The position numbers and the translations under genes were made by a program. Positions 53,660 through 64,000 of a stretch of DNA of 64,000 nt are shown in pieces. Source of the DNA: Acanthosepion esculentum (taxonomy: Eukaryota; Mollusca; Cephalopoda; Sepiida; Sepiidae); NCBI GenBank assembly GCA_964036315.1, contig OZ038478.1, forward strand, positions 145,019,057-145,083,056. The letters run 5' to 3'. Position 1 is the stretch's first letter. Every line of letters begins with the position of its first letter. The notes under the pieces were generated by a model, which did not search any database, was not told the origin of the DNA, and saw only the letters and a list, made by a program, of their open reading frames with translations.

Positions 53660-54832
53660 AAAAACAGTGAAGTTAAAATGCAAATGAGGAATTTTTCTTT
53701 TGCCTACGGGAGTGGATGTGAACATAGCTTCCTGGTTATTGGAACTGAAGTCGGGTTATATGACGATCCCACCTCCGACGAGCCGAAATTTTTGCGTTCA
53801 TTTTCACACAAATACCATTTGGGAAAGTTATGTATCCATTTCTACTTGAATAGCAGGATAGACTGGGCTCTCTAAATTTGGTTTCGCAACCAGTCTAAGA
53901 TATGAATAATTCTGATTTCAAAAGCAGATGGACATGGGGCTGGCAACTCTATCCATTAAAATGTCCATTTCTTACGGAAACCACAGCAGCAATACTGCCG
54001 TGGTGAAGCTATGATTTCTATCATTGTCGGATCCATAGTTAAAACAGCATCGCTGTTAAGGGTTACCTTATTTTCCTAAAATTTTTAAGCCGCTTTCTCC
54101 CAGGCAAGAACTCATCCAAAAACCATCTTGAATTATGAATGATTTAAAAGGAAATCGATTATTTGAATGATGAATATGTAAATGAAAAATTTCAATAAAT
54201 ATTTTCATTTTTCTATGGTTGCCCATCAATTGGCAGTTCCATTTTATATTCAAAGATTATTACGTAGGAAATATACCTGATGCAGCTGAAAGGTGTATCG
54301 GTAAATTAATTTAACAAAAAAGTACATTAAAATAAAATACTAGTCGGAAAATATAACAGGAGAAACTTTGCTCTCTTGAGGTTGAGAGTGTTCAAATCAG
54401 AATAAGACGTGTAAAATAGGTAACTTATACCAAATATTCAAATCAAGCATTTTAGAAAACATCTACACCGCAGATTCACCCTTGTTGAAATAGGAGGAGG
54501 AGAAAAGACAGATTCACGTCTTTCCTAAGGACATTTGTTCAAAAGTGAATGCAAAAAATAGTTCAGAATTTAAACTTCGCTCTCCGGTACCAATTTCAGC
54601 GCTGATATTTTTTACGCCATATGTACATCCACTCTGCTTTTAGAATTCATAATAATAATAATAATAAATACTAAAAATATTAGTTTGAACCAAATTTCTT
54701 TTTAAAATGTAACAATTATAGACGGAGAAATTTCTTTATTTTTTATTAAAATTGAAAGGATTCATTGCTTATGTTTTCTAACAATAACAGAATGAATGTT
54801 TTCGCCAAATTCATATTTCACACGCACACACA
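53660..54832. other. Possible 3' UTR and intergenic DNA
   Basis: No gene seen. An open frame at 53678-53875 has no recognised domain. An (AATA)n-like run lies at 54646-54667 and (ACAT)n at 54832-54860. Confidence 0.45.
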
Positions 54833-54863
<31 letters not shown>

Positions 54864-54873
54864 AAGAGCACTA

Positions 54874-56476
54874 CTTCCGGCTGAGAAGAATTACTCTCAG
54901 ACAGAGAAAGAGGCGTTAGGAATAATATTTGCAGTAGCGAAATTTCACCGTTTTCTCCACGGTCGACATTTTAAGCTACAAACCGATCATAAGCCTCTAA
55001 TTTCGATTTTTGGATCGAAAAAGGGTTTGCCGAAGCATACAGCAAACCGACTACAAAGATGGGCTACAATATTGCTAAATTATAACTTCAGCATGGAGTA
55101 CATACCATCCAGTAAATTTGGCTATGCGGATGGGCTCTCCAGGTTAATTCCTAAAAGGAGCGAACCATTAGAAGACACGGTAATTGCTTCACTGAAATCG
55201 GAAGAAGACCTGAAATTTACCGTGTGTAATGCAGTTCGGGAACTTCCGGTAACTCTAGAAAAAATAAAAGAAGAAGCCACCAGGGACGAATATATCTTAA
55301 AAATAAAAGAGAAAATAGCCAAGAGGGACCAGTACATAACAAATGTGTTTTCCCTTTGCGATTCAGTAATTTATATAGAGAACGTGTGGTGATTCCATAT
55401 ACACTCCAAAAACAAATCTTAAAAGATTTACATACTGGTCATCCAGGCAGCATTAGGATGAAGAGCCTAATGCGAAGTTTTGTTTATTGGCCGAATATGG
55501 GCAGGGACATTTAGAATGCAGTAGCAAATTGTAAAGACTGTGCTTTGGCTGCAAAGGCACCACCAGTAAAATATAATCCCTGGCCAAAAACAGACCTACC
55601 ATGGTCTAGGTTGCATGTGGATTTTGCAGGTCCACTGAATGGATACCATTACATCATAGAAATGGATAGTTTCACAAAATGGCCTGAGATACAAAAGATA
55701 AGAAATCCGACGACGCAAAGTACGAAAAACTTCCTGCTGGATTTGTTCGCAAGGTTTGGTGTAGAAGACACAATTGTGACGGACAACGGAAGTCAATTTA
55801 CGTCGAATCAATTTAAAGATTTCTGCAAGGAATATCATGTCGAACATATTACCACAGCTCCATATCACCCAAGATCTAACGGGTTAGCGGAAAACTTTGT
55901 CGACACCCTTAAAAGAGCTTTACAGAAAGCTAGGGAAATACCTGCAGATGAAGCCCTACAGAAGTTTCTACAGGTATACAGACTTACCCCAAATAACGCA
56001 ACACTAACGTCACAATCGCCAACCGAGGTGATGTTTGCACGTCGGGTAAGATCTGTCTTCAACAAATTATTACCGAAAAAGTCAAAGTCAGGTACAGAAA
56101 AATTTATTCAAGTAAAGAAGTACAATCCTGGTGAAAAAGTATACTTTAAGGTATATAAAAAGAATAAATCATTCTGGGAGTGTGAAAAAATAGAAAAGCG
56201 GATTGGCAACATGATGTACTTCGCGAAAGGTGAAAAATTTACGTGCAGACGGCACATTAACCAGATCAGACGACGCTCTTCAGACGTGGTTGACAGCGCT
56301 CCAGTTGAAGATACACCTATGGAGGTGATTTTGATAAGTTTGAGCTTCCAACACCAGCAACGATGTTACCTGAGGTACGCCGATCCAAGAGAAAAAGAAA
56401 GGTAACTGACCATTTAAAAATGGATCCAAAACGTAGGAGTACCCTGAATATGGGAGAAGCACAAATCCTCGAGTAA
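54874..56476 (+). pseudogene. Gypsy element A: RNase H and integrase
   Basis: Open from LPAEKNYSQTEKEALGIIFA through FKLQTDHKPL (RNase H) and the tail YIPSSKFGYADGLSRL to a stop at 55390. The next frame has the zinc-binding HTGHPGSIRMKSLM...CKDCA region (with a stop near 55512), then integrase core residues: D in LHVDFAGP, D in VTDNGSQFTS, E in GLAENFVDTL. A basic C-terminus (RRSKRKRKVTDHLKM) is in a shifted frame, ending near 56476. RT is absent; the left edge is an (ACAT)n/(TA)n tract. Two stops and one frameshift. Confidence 0.88.
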
Positions 56477-56489
56477 GGGCTAGCGCTGG

Positions 56490-57084
56490 TCCAAGGACAA
56501 GAACTGATCAGGCCAACTACCAACATCGCCCGGACAGCCCGAAAAGTAAACGGTTTGATTCTCATTCTTTTACCCCCCGACGGACGGAAGGAGGGAAAAA
56601 CATGACGTGTTACTACTGTGGGAAGGTCGGACACATGGCGGCGAATTGTTTCGCGAAGAAAAGTGCCGAACACAGAAGTGCAGTCTCGAACAAACCACAA
56701 GGGTTTATATCGTCGCATAAGGATCTCGGTAGGAAGATCAATGGTCAAATCAGAGAGGAATACAATCCATTTGTGTCGACCGGCTCCGTATGTCCGGTGG
56801 ATGACCCCACGAAGAGGGTTAAAATCAAAATCCTAAGAGACACAGGAGCGACCCAATCTCTGATAATCGAAGAAGACATGCCGCGAGGATCAGAGACAGC
56901 CACGTTCGAACGAGTAGTTATACAAGGGGTAGAAAGTGGTTTTGTTAGCGTCCCGCTTCACCAGACCTCCCTTGACTCTGATATAGTATGTGGGACTATA
57001 GTCATCGGAGTAGTTGATAGTCTGCCTATGAAAGGTATATCGATGTTACTAGGAAATGACCTGGCTGACCCCATCCAAGAGTAG
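56490..57084 (+). pseudogene. Gypsy element B: Gag zinc knuckle and protease
   Basis: The open frame includes CYYCGKVGHMAANC (CCHC knuckle, about 56605-56650) and LRDTGATQSLI (D-T-G protease active site, about 56832-56865), later MLLGNDLADP, the usual end of the protease. Most of Gag is missing on the left, where element A ends. The frame stops at 57082-57084. Confidence 0.85.
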
Positions 57085-57400
57085 TGGAAAAACCGAGCGT
57101 CTCAGAGGAGACTGAGAAGATCGAGGAAATGCAACCTGGAATATTCCCATCATGAAAAGCGAATGAAAGCCGAGGAGACGAGTGCCAGAATGGAAAGCGA
57201 GGACGAAGGGGCCGAGGTAGTTGACCTCTCCCAAACTTGCTTAGGCCATGAGATAGGATCGAACGCTATGATCGAACAGACACCGACATCAAACCCTAAC
57301 CCGCGGAAGGAAACAACAGATGCCATGCCCACCATATAAAGGTCTATGGCAATCGAACAGATGGAGGATAGGCAAATCGCTCCCTGTTCGAAGAAACGTT
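57085..57400 (+). other. Gypsy element B: decayed spacer between protease and integrase
   Basis: No intact frame. Blocks such as AEVVDLSQTC and GKSLPVRRNVTWGRIEQG occur in different frames, consistent with decayed pol sequence. Confidence 0.5.
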
Positions 57401-58560
57401 ACCTGGGGAAGAATTGAACAAGGTACCCTCAGAATATTACGTCGAGAACAACATCTTAATGCGGAAGTGGTGGCCCACACACACACCCGCCCAGGAAGAT
57501 TGGTCGAGTGTACATCAGTTGGTATTACCAAGGAGACACAGAGAGGAAGTGCTTCGGACAGCCCACGAAACACCCATGGGAAGTCACTTAGGCATCCGTA
57601 AGACACACGAGCGAATCGGCAGATTTTCTACTGGCCCGGAATACGTGGGGATGTATCGAAGTATTGCCAGTCCTGACATACCTGCCAGATGATAGGCAAA
57701 CCAATAAAGCAAATCCCTGCTGACCCATTACACCCGATTCCTGCCTTTGAGGAATCATTATGCCGAATTCTCGTCGATTGTGTTGGTCCCCTCCCCAAAA
57801 CCAAGCACGGAAAACAATATTTACTGACTATCATGTGTGCCTCAACCCAGTCTCCTGAAGCAAACGCTCTGAGAAGCATTTCCGACGGGAAGATTACTAA
57901 GTCACTGACAAATTTCTTCTCTATGGTCGGATTACCTAAGGTGGTACAATCTGACCAAGGTTCGAACTTCACGTCCCGAATATTCCGGCAGGCTATGAAC
58001 TCTCTAGGCATAAAGACAGTCACGTCGAGTGCATATAATCCCCAATCCCAAGGAGCTCCAGAGCGATTTCACTCTACTCTAAAAACGATGATCCGGTCAT
58101 ACTGCTCAGATCATCAGAAAGATTGGGACGAGGGTATCCCGTTCTTGATATTTGCCGCGAGAGACGCGCCACAAGAATCACTGGGATTCAGCCCGTTCGA
58201 TTTAGTATTCGGACACAAAGTGCGGGGACCTTTGTCTATGTTAAAGGATAGATGGTTGCAAGAAACCCCCCAAAACGAATTGATTTTAGAATATGTATCC
58301 CGTTTTCGAACCAGATTGCACGAGGCTTATGAATTGGCACGAGAGATACTGAAAACAGCCTAAAACAATATGAAGAGACAGTATGATCGAAACACCATTG
58401 GAAGATTTCGGAGACAAAGTACAGGTGCTGTTACCGTTGTCTGGTCACCCACTGAAGGCTCGATTTCACGGTCCTTACGAAATTTATCGGAAGGTTAGTG
58501 ACCTCAACTTCATTGTGAACACTCCAGACAGAAGGAAAGGAACACAAATGTGACACATTA
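57401..58560 (+). pseudogene. Gypsy element B: integrase
   Basis: Blocks are ILMRKWWPTHTPAQEDWSSV, HETPMGSHLGIRKTHERIGR (zinc-binding HHCC region, Cys pair near 57675 in a shifted frame), then the catalytic core: D in RILVDCVGPL, D in VQSDQGSNFTS, E in GAPERFHSTL. It is followed by ESLGFSPFDLVFGHKVRGPL and a stop at 58363. It lies before the RT rather than after it. Frame breaks near 57690 and 58363. Confidence 0.88.
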
Positions 58561-58562
58561 AT

Positions 58563-59793
58563 ATGCTCAAACCATATTACGAGAGAGGGAAACCAAGCCC
58601 CATCCTAGCCGTAGATGGACCCTTCTATGCCTCCAGTCATGCAGACATAGACCCAGAAGTCCTGAAGAAAACGGATCATCCCCTGAGGTTACCGAATTCA
58701 GAAATACTATCAAATATTTCGTCTAAGTTAAATCACTTAACCCACGACGAAAAGAAGGAAGTAACCCATCTCATCCGAAACTTCCACGACTTATTCCCAG
58801 ACGTACCCAGACGGACTAATATTGCTCAACACGATGTAGATGTCGGAAATGCTAAACCCGTTAAGCAACATCCATACCGTGTCAATCCGCAAGAAGGCGG
58901 AAATAATACGGCAAGAAGTGGAGTACATGCTTCACCATGGGATAATCGAACCCAGTCAGAGTAGCTTGTCATCTCCATGTGTACTGGTCAAGAAACCTGA
59001 TGGCTCGATACGGTTTTGCACGGACTACCGTAAGGTGAATACCTTTACCCACACCGATTCCCATCCCATTCCCCGAATGGATGACTGTATAGACCAAATC
59101 GGTAAAGCGACGTATATCACCAAGTTGGATCTGTTGAAGGGTTATTGGTGCGTGCCTCTTACTGAGCGCGCCAAAGAAATATCAGCTTTCGTGACGCCTA
59201 ATGGTCTATACAAATATCGCGTCATGAAAAATTCTCAGGCCACGTTCCAACGGATAATGAATCACTGTATGCGAGACCTACCTAATGTCGCGACGTATAT
59301 CGATGACATAGTAATCTACAACACGAATATTACAACATTACTGAACGTTTTCGTTAGGCTCCGACAAGCGAATCTTACTATCCACCTGTCGAAAAGTGAG
59401 TTTGGAAAGGCCGAATTGACATACTTGGGTCATACATTAGGATATGGCAAAATCTCCCCCATTGACGCTATGGTTCAAGACATCTTGAACGTCCCAGCCC
59501 CACAGAATATCAGGAGACTAAGGCGGTTCCTTGGAATGGCCGGATACTATCGGAAATTCTGCAGGAACTTTTCTGATGTAGCGTCACCGCTCACCCAGCT
59601 GTTATCAAAGAAAGCCAAATTTGTTTGGACATTCTCCTATCAGAGATCATTCGAACAGATGAAGTCTTTGCTATGTTCTGACCCTATTCTGAAGGCCCCA
59701 GATTTTTCTCAACCTTTTAGCCTGGCGGTCGATGCCAGTGATGTTGGAATGGGCTCCGTTCTACTTCAAGTCGATTCTAATACAAATAAATAG
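58563..59793 (+). pseudogene. Gypsy element B: reverse transcriptase and start of RNase H
   Basis: MLKPYYERGK begins a link region. DVDVGNAKPVKQHPYRV is followed by a frameshift near 58888. The RT then reads GIIEPSQSSLSSPCVLVKKPDG, FCTDYRKVN, ITKLDLLKGYWCVPL (catalytic D), YIDD at 59296-59307 and LGMAGYYRKFCRNF, then RNase H start LAVDASDVGMGSVLLQ. Four codons appear deleted in the usual M-P-F-G-L block (here VMKNSQATF). It is truncated at 59793 against a LINE fragment. Confidence 0.9.
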
Positions 59794-59799
59794 CGAGGA

Positions 59800-60040
59800 T
59801 TGAGTAGAATCATTTCAGATATGTATGAAGCACACTCATGAGTGGGGAGCTTAAATACAGCATCCCAGGGGACATCGCGGAGGAAGTCCCGAAACGAGTC
59901 CCAGTTAGCCCGTTGGTAGAGGAAAGTGGTTCTGGTGGTAGGAGGTGCTTTGCAGGGGGTGGGGCTGAAGGAGATACTAACAGACACGACAGCATTATCG
60001 GAGTTACCGGTAAAATTGTACAACAAAGCACATGCATTGT
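59800..60040 (-). pseudogene. LINE fragment, same family as 43.3-45.1 kb
   Basis: The minus strand reads GNSDNAVVSVSISFSPTP, ANWDSFRDFLRDVPWDAVF and THECAS, closely matching the endonuclease C-terminal part of the 44.2-44.6 kb LINE. Only about 240 bases are present. It abuts the truncated Gypsy RNase H. Confidence 0.85.
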
Positions 60041-60212
60041 TGTTTAATGTCGTCTAGTTATCGCTTGCCATTTATATTGCCTTATAATTGCATGGATAAT
60101 AATTATAGATTCAAAAGAGAGCGGTTCTTAAATGTCTGAAGAATCTGAAATGACTGAGCAATCTATTCATAGAAAAAAAGAACTTTGTGCTAGGTTTTCG
60201 TTCTTTGCTGAA

Positions 60213-60244
60213 GTTAGTGTTACATATTGCGTTCGTTCCCCATA

Positions 60245-60295
<51 letters not shown>

Positions 60296-60304
60296 GGAAC
60301 GAAC
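60213..60304. repeat. Inverted GTTCGTTCCCC arms around (TA)n
   Basis: The left flank 60213-60246 is the exact inverse of 1514-1547. After about 22 TA units the right flank reads ATGGGGAACGAAC (60292-60304), so the tract is bracketed by inverted GGGGAACGAAC arms. It may be the end of a dispersed element or a hairpin repeat. Confidence 0.75.
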
Positions 60305-60597
60305 ATGGATGAAGGTCTACTGTTTAGTAAATGATTGATATGCATTTTTTATCTGTAGGCTTTTGATCGTTAAAGTCGTGCAACACCAAGTGAAAAATTA
60401 ATTAATTTGCAAATATTTGCCAATCTAACTGTAAGAGCAATTCTCTACGTCAAGTATATTATATGCCGGCTTCCTTCTATATTACAGGTATTGCACAAAC
60501 CTTTTTGTTACTTACGGTATTGGTGAATGCTTCGATGGACATGAGATAGCCATGCCTTGATCTACAGTAGGCACTCTTTTCTCTTTATAAATATTTA
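60305..60597. other. Intergenic DNA, no gene recognised
   Basis: Nothing supported here. Confidence 0.5.
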
Positions 60598-60680
60598 CAC
60601 ACCTATATACATACACACACAAGCATACACACATACACACACACACACACATATATATATATATGTATATATTCATACTC
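60598..60680. repeat. Mixed (CA)n/(TA)n microsatellite
   Basis: ACACAC runs at 60617-60651 merge into TATATA to about 60664. Confidence 0.85.
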
Positions 60681-61342
60681 ATGTTTATGTAATTTTTTCG
60701 AAAATATATGCCTATGAAGGTGAACATTCTTGCGTATATATTCAAATGCGCATATGCACCGATACATTCCGATGTATTTAGGAATGTAGGATATTCAAAG
60801 ATTTTTGCACATATTCTATATCGATGAGAGTACGCCTCCTTGTGCTAGTATTTGTCTGTACCTGTGTATAAATATACAGGTATGTGCGCATGCATATGCA
60901 GATGTGTTCGTGCGGTAGTTTATCTTAAACATAGGTATGTGTGAATATGCGAATTTATACATGCTTGTCTAGGTATTTACGAGTGTGTGTGTGTGTGTTT
61001 GTGTGAGTGTGTATATCTTATTACTATAAACATTATATTTAGTGAGTGAACGTGTCTGTTTGTGGAAAACACTGTTTTTAAACTGTGATGTTAATGTCGA
61101 ATGGCATATAGATCGAAAGAAAATTATGTCTCCCAAGAGGAAGCATTTTTACTTTGTCGATATCTATATCGGTATACATTCATTTCGCGTCAGTTTTGAA
61201 AAAAATCATTAATTGATTATATATGTAGTTCAACGGATTTCAGATGTAAAATATTTTTTTATTCACTACTATAGTTTCGCAGATTTGGATCATTATGCAA
61301 TAAGTGCGCAAGAACAGTTTTTACTGCAACCATTTTTGGGTG

Positions 61343-61346
<4 letters not shown>
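60681..61346. other. Intergenic DNA rich in TG/CA and TATA words
   Basis: No gene seen. A short (TG)n tract lies at about 60982-60998. Confidence 0.5.

Positions 61347-61404
<58 letters not shown>
61347..61404. repeat. (TA)n microsatellite
   Basis: About 29 TA units, ending where the Helitron-like terminus begins. Confidence 0.92.
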
Positions 61405-61406
<2 letters not shown>

Positions 61407-61602
61407 TAGCAGTAAAACCCGGCGTTGCTCGGGGTTTTATGTAGTTAAATTGCTTTGGGGTTTGAATTATTGAACTTACGCACGTATCCGAAATTGTTAA
61501 GGTCACAGATAGCCCGGGAATCTCACTGTGAGTGTGCGTGTGTATGTACCTATCCAATTTGTACATTTGCATGTGCAGCTGTAAATTATATTTCTATGAA
61601 TT

Positions 61603-61604
<2 letters not shown>
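61405..61604 (-). mobile_element. Helitron-like terminus, opposite orientation
   Basis: ACTAGCAGTAAAACCCGGCGTTGCTCGGGG at the start is the inverse of the kind of end seen at 52230-52263 (GGGCAACGCCGGG...GCTAGT). The GC hairpin next to CTAGT is kept. The rest of the element cannot be delimited and may stop at the next (TA)n tract. Confidence 0.4.

Positions 61605-61675
<71 letters not shown>
61605..61675. repeat. (TA)n microsatellite
   Basis: About 35 TA units, the longest in the window. Confidence 0.92.
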
Positions 61676-61679
<4 letters not shown>

Positions 61680-62163
61680 GGAACGTGGCATGTTATAAGT
61701 ATTAAAATATTAGTTGGATTCTTCTTGTTTTCTTGTTTAAAATTATGTACTTCCTTTTTTTTAATTTCGTAATATGAACGTAGATAAAAATTCATGACGG
61801 TATCGTTCGTTTATAATTTTCATATGTAATTTTTTGGTTTCATTTGTTATAATTTACTTATTTTTCTTTCAAATATTTCTCCTAATGCTGGATTACCGAA
61901 AAGACTAATTTCCACGTGACTTCATCAGCCTCCGAGTCCCCCCTGAATATTTATTTAATTAATTTTCTTTGTATCTTGCTGTGAAAGGAACTGATTCAGC
62001 AAATGTAGACGATAATGTCTCGATATGCTGACAAATTTAGACTTTATTTCAAACAGATCATCACACGCAACAAGCTACTATGACTTTATACTGCTGACGA
62101 ATTTGAATCATTATATTTGCATTTAATATAAATCGGAGTAATTATTTTGAAATTATAGCTGAG
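61676..62163. other. AT-rich DNA, no gene recognised
   Basis: Nothing supported here. Confidence 0.5.
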
Positions 62164-62231
62164 GCATTACTACTACTACTACAACCATTACTACTACTAC
62201 TACTGCTACTATTACTACTACTACTACTACC
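62164..62231. repeat. (ACT)n trinucleotide repeat
   Basis: Interrupted ACT units (ACAACC, GCT and ATT breaks). Confidence 0.88.
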
Positions 62232-63660
62232 TCAACTATTTTTTTATATTATTAATATTCTAGGTCGATAAATTAACTTTTGACAAGAATTAGTATCTTA
62301 TAACTTGTGAGCCTGTTTCAGAAATTTGCCCAGACAGTTTTGGTTATTGAAGCATTAATAATTAAGTAAAGAAAATCTGTATTTATTCTGTCATCACTTT
62401 GTCGCCAATTTTCTCCACTGTCTTTTTTTGCTTGTTTTAGTAAGTGTATTTTGAAAGTTTTAGACGAACTTAGTATGATATTTTTATTTTATTACTAGCT
62501 TCTCTACACCTTATTATTGTGGTCGTTGTTTTTTACTTTTACATTCTGTGTCGATATATTCTATTATTAAGGGAATAAAAGAGAAATAAAACGCCTAATA
62601 AAATTGGGTAAACAATGAAAGTAAACAATTACTCTATTATATTTTTCATTTTTAAATAATCATGCGAATTAAATGAGCTCATTATCTTTAATTTTTCTTA
62701 TAATGATTACTGGGTTTTGGACGGTTTATTCAACCTCTTTAAAAAAAAACATTTTTTTCCTCTATGTTTCGTATTTCATAATTTCGTCTATAAAAGTTTA
62801 AGTTAACAATATTAATATTACTAAAGAAAATTTGTCTCCCGACGGGAAGAAATTTCATTTTGTTAATGTCTAGTCCAACATACATCTTTTTATTGATGAT
62901 GCATCTTAGATAATTATTGAATTCGATCAATGTTGGTGTTCTTATGGTCGGAAACGCAGTGATCGACAGAACATAAATGACTATATATAACTAATAACTC
63001 CTAAGGCTATGATAATTTATATAAGAATATGAGGCTGATTGATTTCCCCTAATGTTACAAAGCATTTGTTTTTACGAGGTAGTCATTTCATTAGAACGAA
63101 GAAATATCGCACCTAACTTATTGTATTCACATTCCCAACAAAATGAATAAAAATGTATTTGGGTCCATATGTTAATACACAGTCAATTAAATGTTTTAGA
63201 TTAAAGTAATCTCACTGTTGCTTAATAAGACGGTATTTTTAATGTTATAATAAAAGAAAAGAAATCAGTTTGAAAATATCTAAAAAATGTCTTGGTAATC
63301 AGTTCCCACCGGAATTCAGACAGAATAAAATAACATTTTAAAATATCCTATAAGAATTTTTATGCACACATGCACAATCCATCTCATGGTTTCATTGATT
63401 ATGCATCTTAAGATCTGGTGCCAATATCGAAAGTGAATATTAATTCGGTTTTATTAGAGCATAAATTCTCCTAATTACTATCTGTGTGACGATTTATTTG
63501 AAAGCAGTTTGACATATACTATTCACGCGAATATTTCCCATTGAATTCTCGAATAAATTCATTTCCTAGAAAAAATAAAAGTATCTTATAATTCAGACGC
63601 ATCCAAAAATATAATTAATTAAAAAGAAAAAAGAAAAAAAAAGAAACGAATGATATTATT
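62232..63660. other. AT-rich DNA, probable non-coding flank of the channel gene
   Basis: No gene seen on either strand. It lies downstream of the minus-strand channel exon, so part may be its 3' UTR. A purine-rich run (AAAAAGAAAAAAGAAAAAAAAAG) lies near 63620. Confidence 0.45.
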
Positions 63661-63664
63661 TGAA

Positions 63665-64000
63665 TTACATTTCGGATTGCACAATTCCGATCTTTTCTCC
63701 GATCGATCGACAAGTTTCTCTAACATGAGCCAACGTCAGTTCGAAGCACATGGCAATGGTGGCGAGCCCAAACAGTAAGTACAAAGTGCACATCACTTGT
63801 TTTCCGCCATTGTGCCACGAATCGACAGACGTGCCGGGAACGAAGTCTCCGAACCCGATCGTACTCAGCGTTATGAAACAGAAGTAGGACCTTTCGACAT
63901 AGTCCCAGTTTTTTTCCCACATGGCAAACAAAAGTGTTCCACAAAAAATAAAACCTGCCATAAACATCAACGTAACAACGACAGGGATAGTGACAGGTAG
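63665..64000 (-). CDS. Two-pore-domain (K2P) potassium channel, C-terminal exon, partial
   Basis: Open to the right edge on the minus strand, about 111 codons, ending with TAA at 63665-63667. The order is third membrane span (PVTIPVVVTLMFMAGFIFC), second pore loop SYFCFITLSTIGFGDFVPG with the selectivity filter TIGFGD, fourth span (VMCTLYLLFGLATIAMCFEL), then a short tail RETCRSIGEKIGIVQSEM. A phenylalanine filter (GFG) in the second pore is typical of K2P channels, which set resting potential at the plasma membrane. The tail after the last span is only about 20 residues. Either the protein is short, or a weak GT donor just before the stop leads to a further exon. The first pore and start lie beyond the window. 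Confidence 0.88.
   Translation of the reverse strand, partial: LPVTIPVVVTLMFMAGFIFCGTLLFAMWEKNWDYVERSYFCFITLSTIGFGDFVPGTSVDSWHNGGKQVMCTLYLLFGLATIAMCFELTLAHVRETCRSIGEKIGIVQSEM

Noticed and set aside
53678..53875. 66-codon open frame downstream of the protocadherin-like exons
   Set aside because: No recognisable domain or splice support; it probably lies in the 3' UTR.
54874..59793. One single Gypsy element covering 54.9-59.8 kb
   Set aside because: It contains two different integrases (55.6-56.0 and 57.8-58.1 kb) with unrelated wording, and element A's basic C-terminus ends at 56476 before a new Gag tail begins.
62739..62930. Minus-strand 63-codon frame in AT-rich DNA
   Set aside because: Asn/Ile/Lys-rich composition expected by chance in AT-rich sequence.

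Overview
This is animal nuclear DNA: spliced exons, AT-rich non-coding sequence, many long (TA)n, (TG)n and (GA)n microsatellites, and layer upon layer of retrotransposons and DNA transposons. A protocadherin-like last exon pair and a two-pore potassium channel exon are the only host coding sequences I can support. The mix of Tx1-like LINEs, Penelope-like elements, Gypsy elements and protocadherins suggests a lophotrochozoan, perhaps a cephalopod mollusc. That is an inference; nothing in the window names the species.

Layout. 0-0.63 kb: divergent tandem repeat. 0.63-1.36 kb: C-terminal fragment of a LINE with a restriction-like endonuclease. 1.4-3.4 kb: AT-rich DNA with two (TA)n tracts. 3.5-4.8 kb: Penelope-like element (RT plus GIY-YIG), cut inside its GIY-YIG domain. 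4.83-33.31 kb: the centrepiece, four head-to-tail full-length copies of one Tx1-like LINE of about 7.1 kb, each with intact ORF1 (687 aa) and ORF2 (1154 aa). Every junction holds exactly one copy of a 16-bp sequence, AGTGTGACCTGGTTTT, which also flanks the whole array. Removing the array and one 16-mer rejoins the Penelope GIY-YIG frame. 33.3-33.7 kb: the rest of the Penelope element. 33.75-35.26 kb: dead Tc1/mariner-like transposon with long terminal inverted repeats.

35.3-42.4 kb is AT-rich, with at least four copies of an unassigned non-coding repeat (one inverted), a Gypsy integrase remnant and a second Penelope fragment. 43.3-45.1 kb (minus): LINE with its N-terminal RT deleted. 46.6-47.1 kb (minus): degenerate RT of R4/Dong/NeSL type. 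47.3-51.2 kb (minus): a second, 5'-truncated and broken Tx1-like LINE related to the array element. 51.43-52.26 kb: Helitron-like non-autonomous element. 52.58-53.66 kb: protocadherin-like exons. 54.87-56.48 kb: Gypsy RNase H and integrase. 56.5-59.8 kb: another Gypsy element with the unusual order zinc knuckle, protease, integrase, RT (Gmr1-like). 59.8-60.04 kb: fragment of the 43-45 kb LINE family. 60-63.6 kb: microsatellites and unassigned AT-rich DNA. 63.66-64.0 kb (minus): last visible exon of the potassium channel.

How it fits together: ORF1 (RNA binding) and ORF2 (APE-type endonuclease plus reverse transcriptase) are the two proteins for LINE retrotransposition. The regenerated target at each junction, the seven hairpins in each 5' UTR, and an AATAAA about 10 bases from each 3' end suggest target-specific serial insertion or recombination between units. 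This array is the most promising candidate here for an under-described system.
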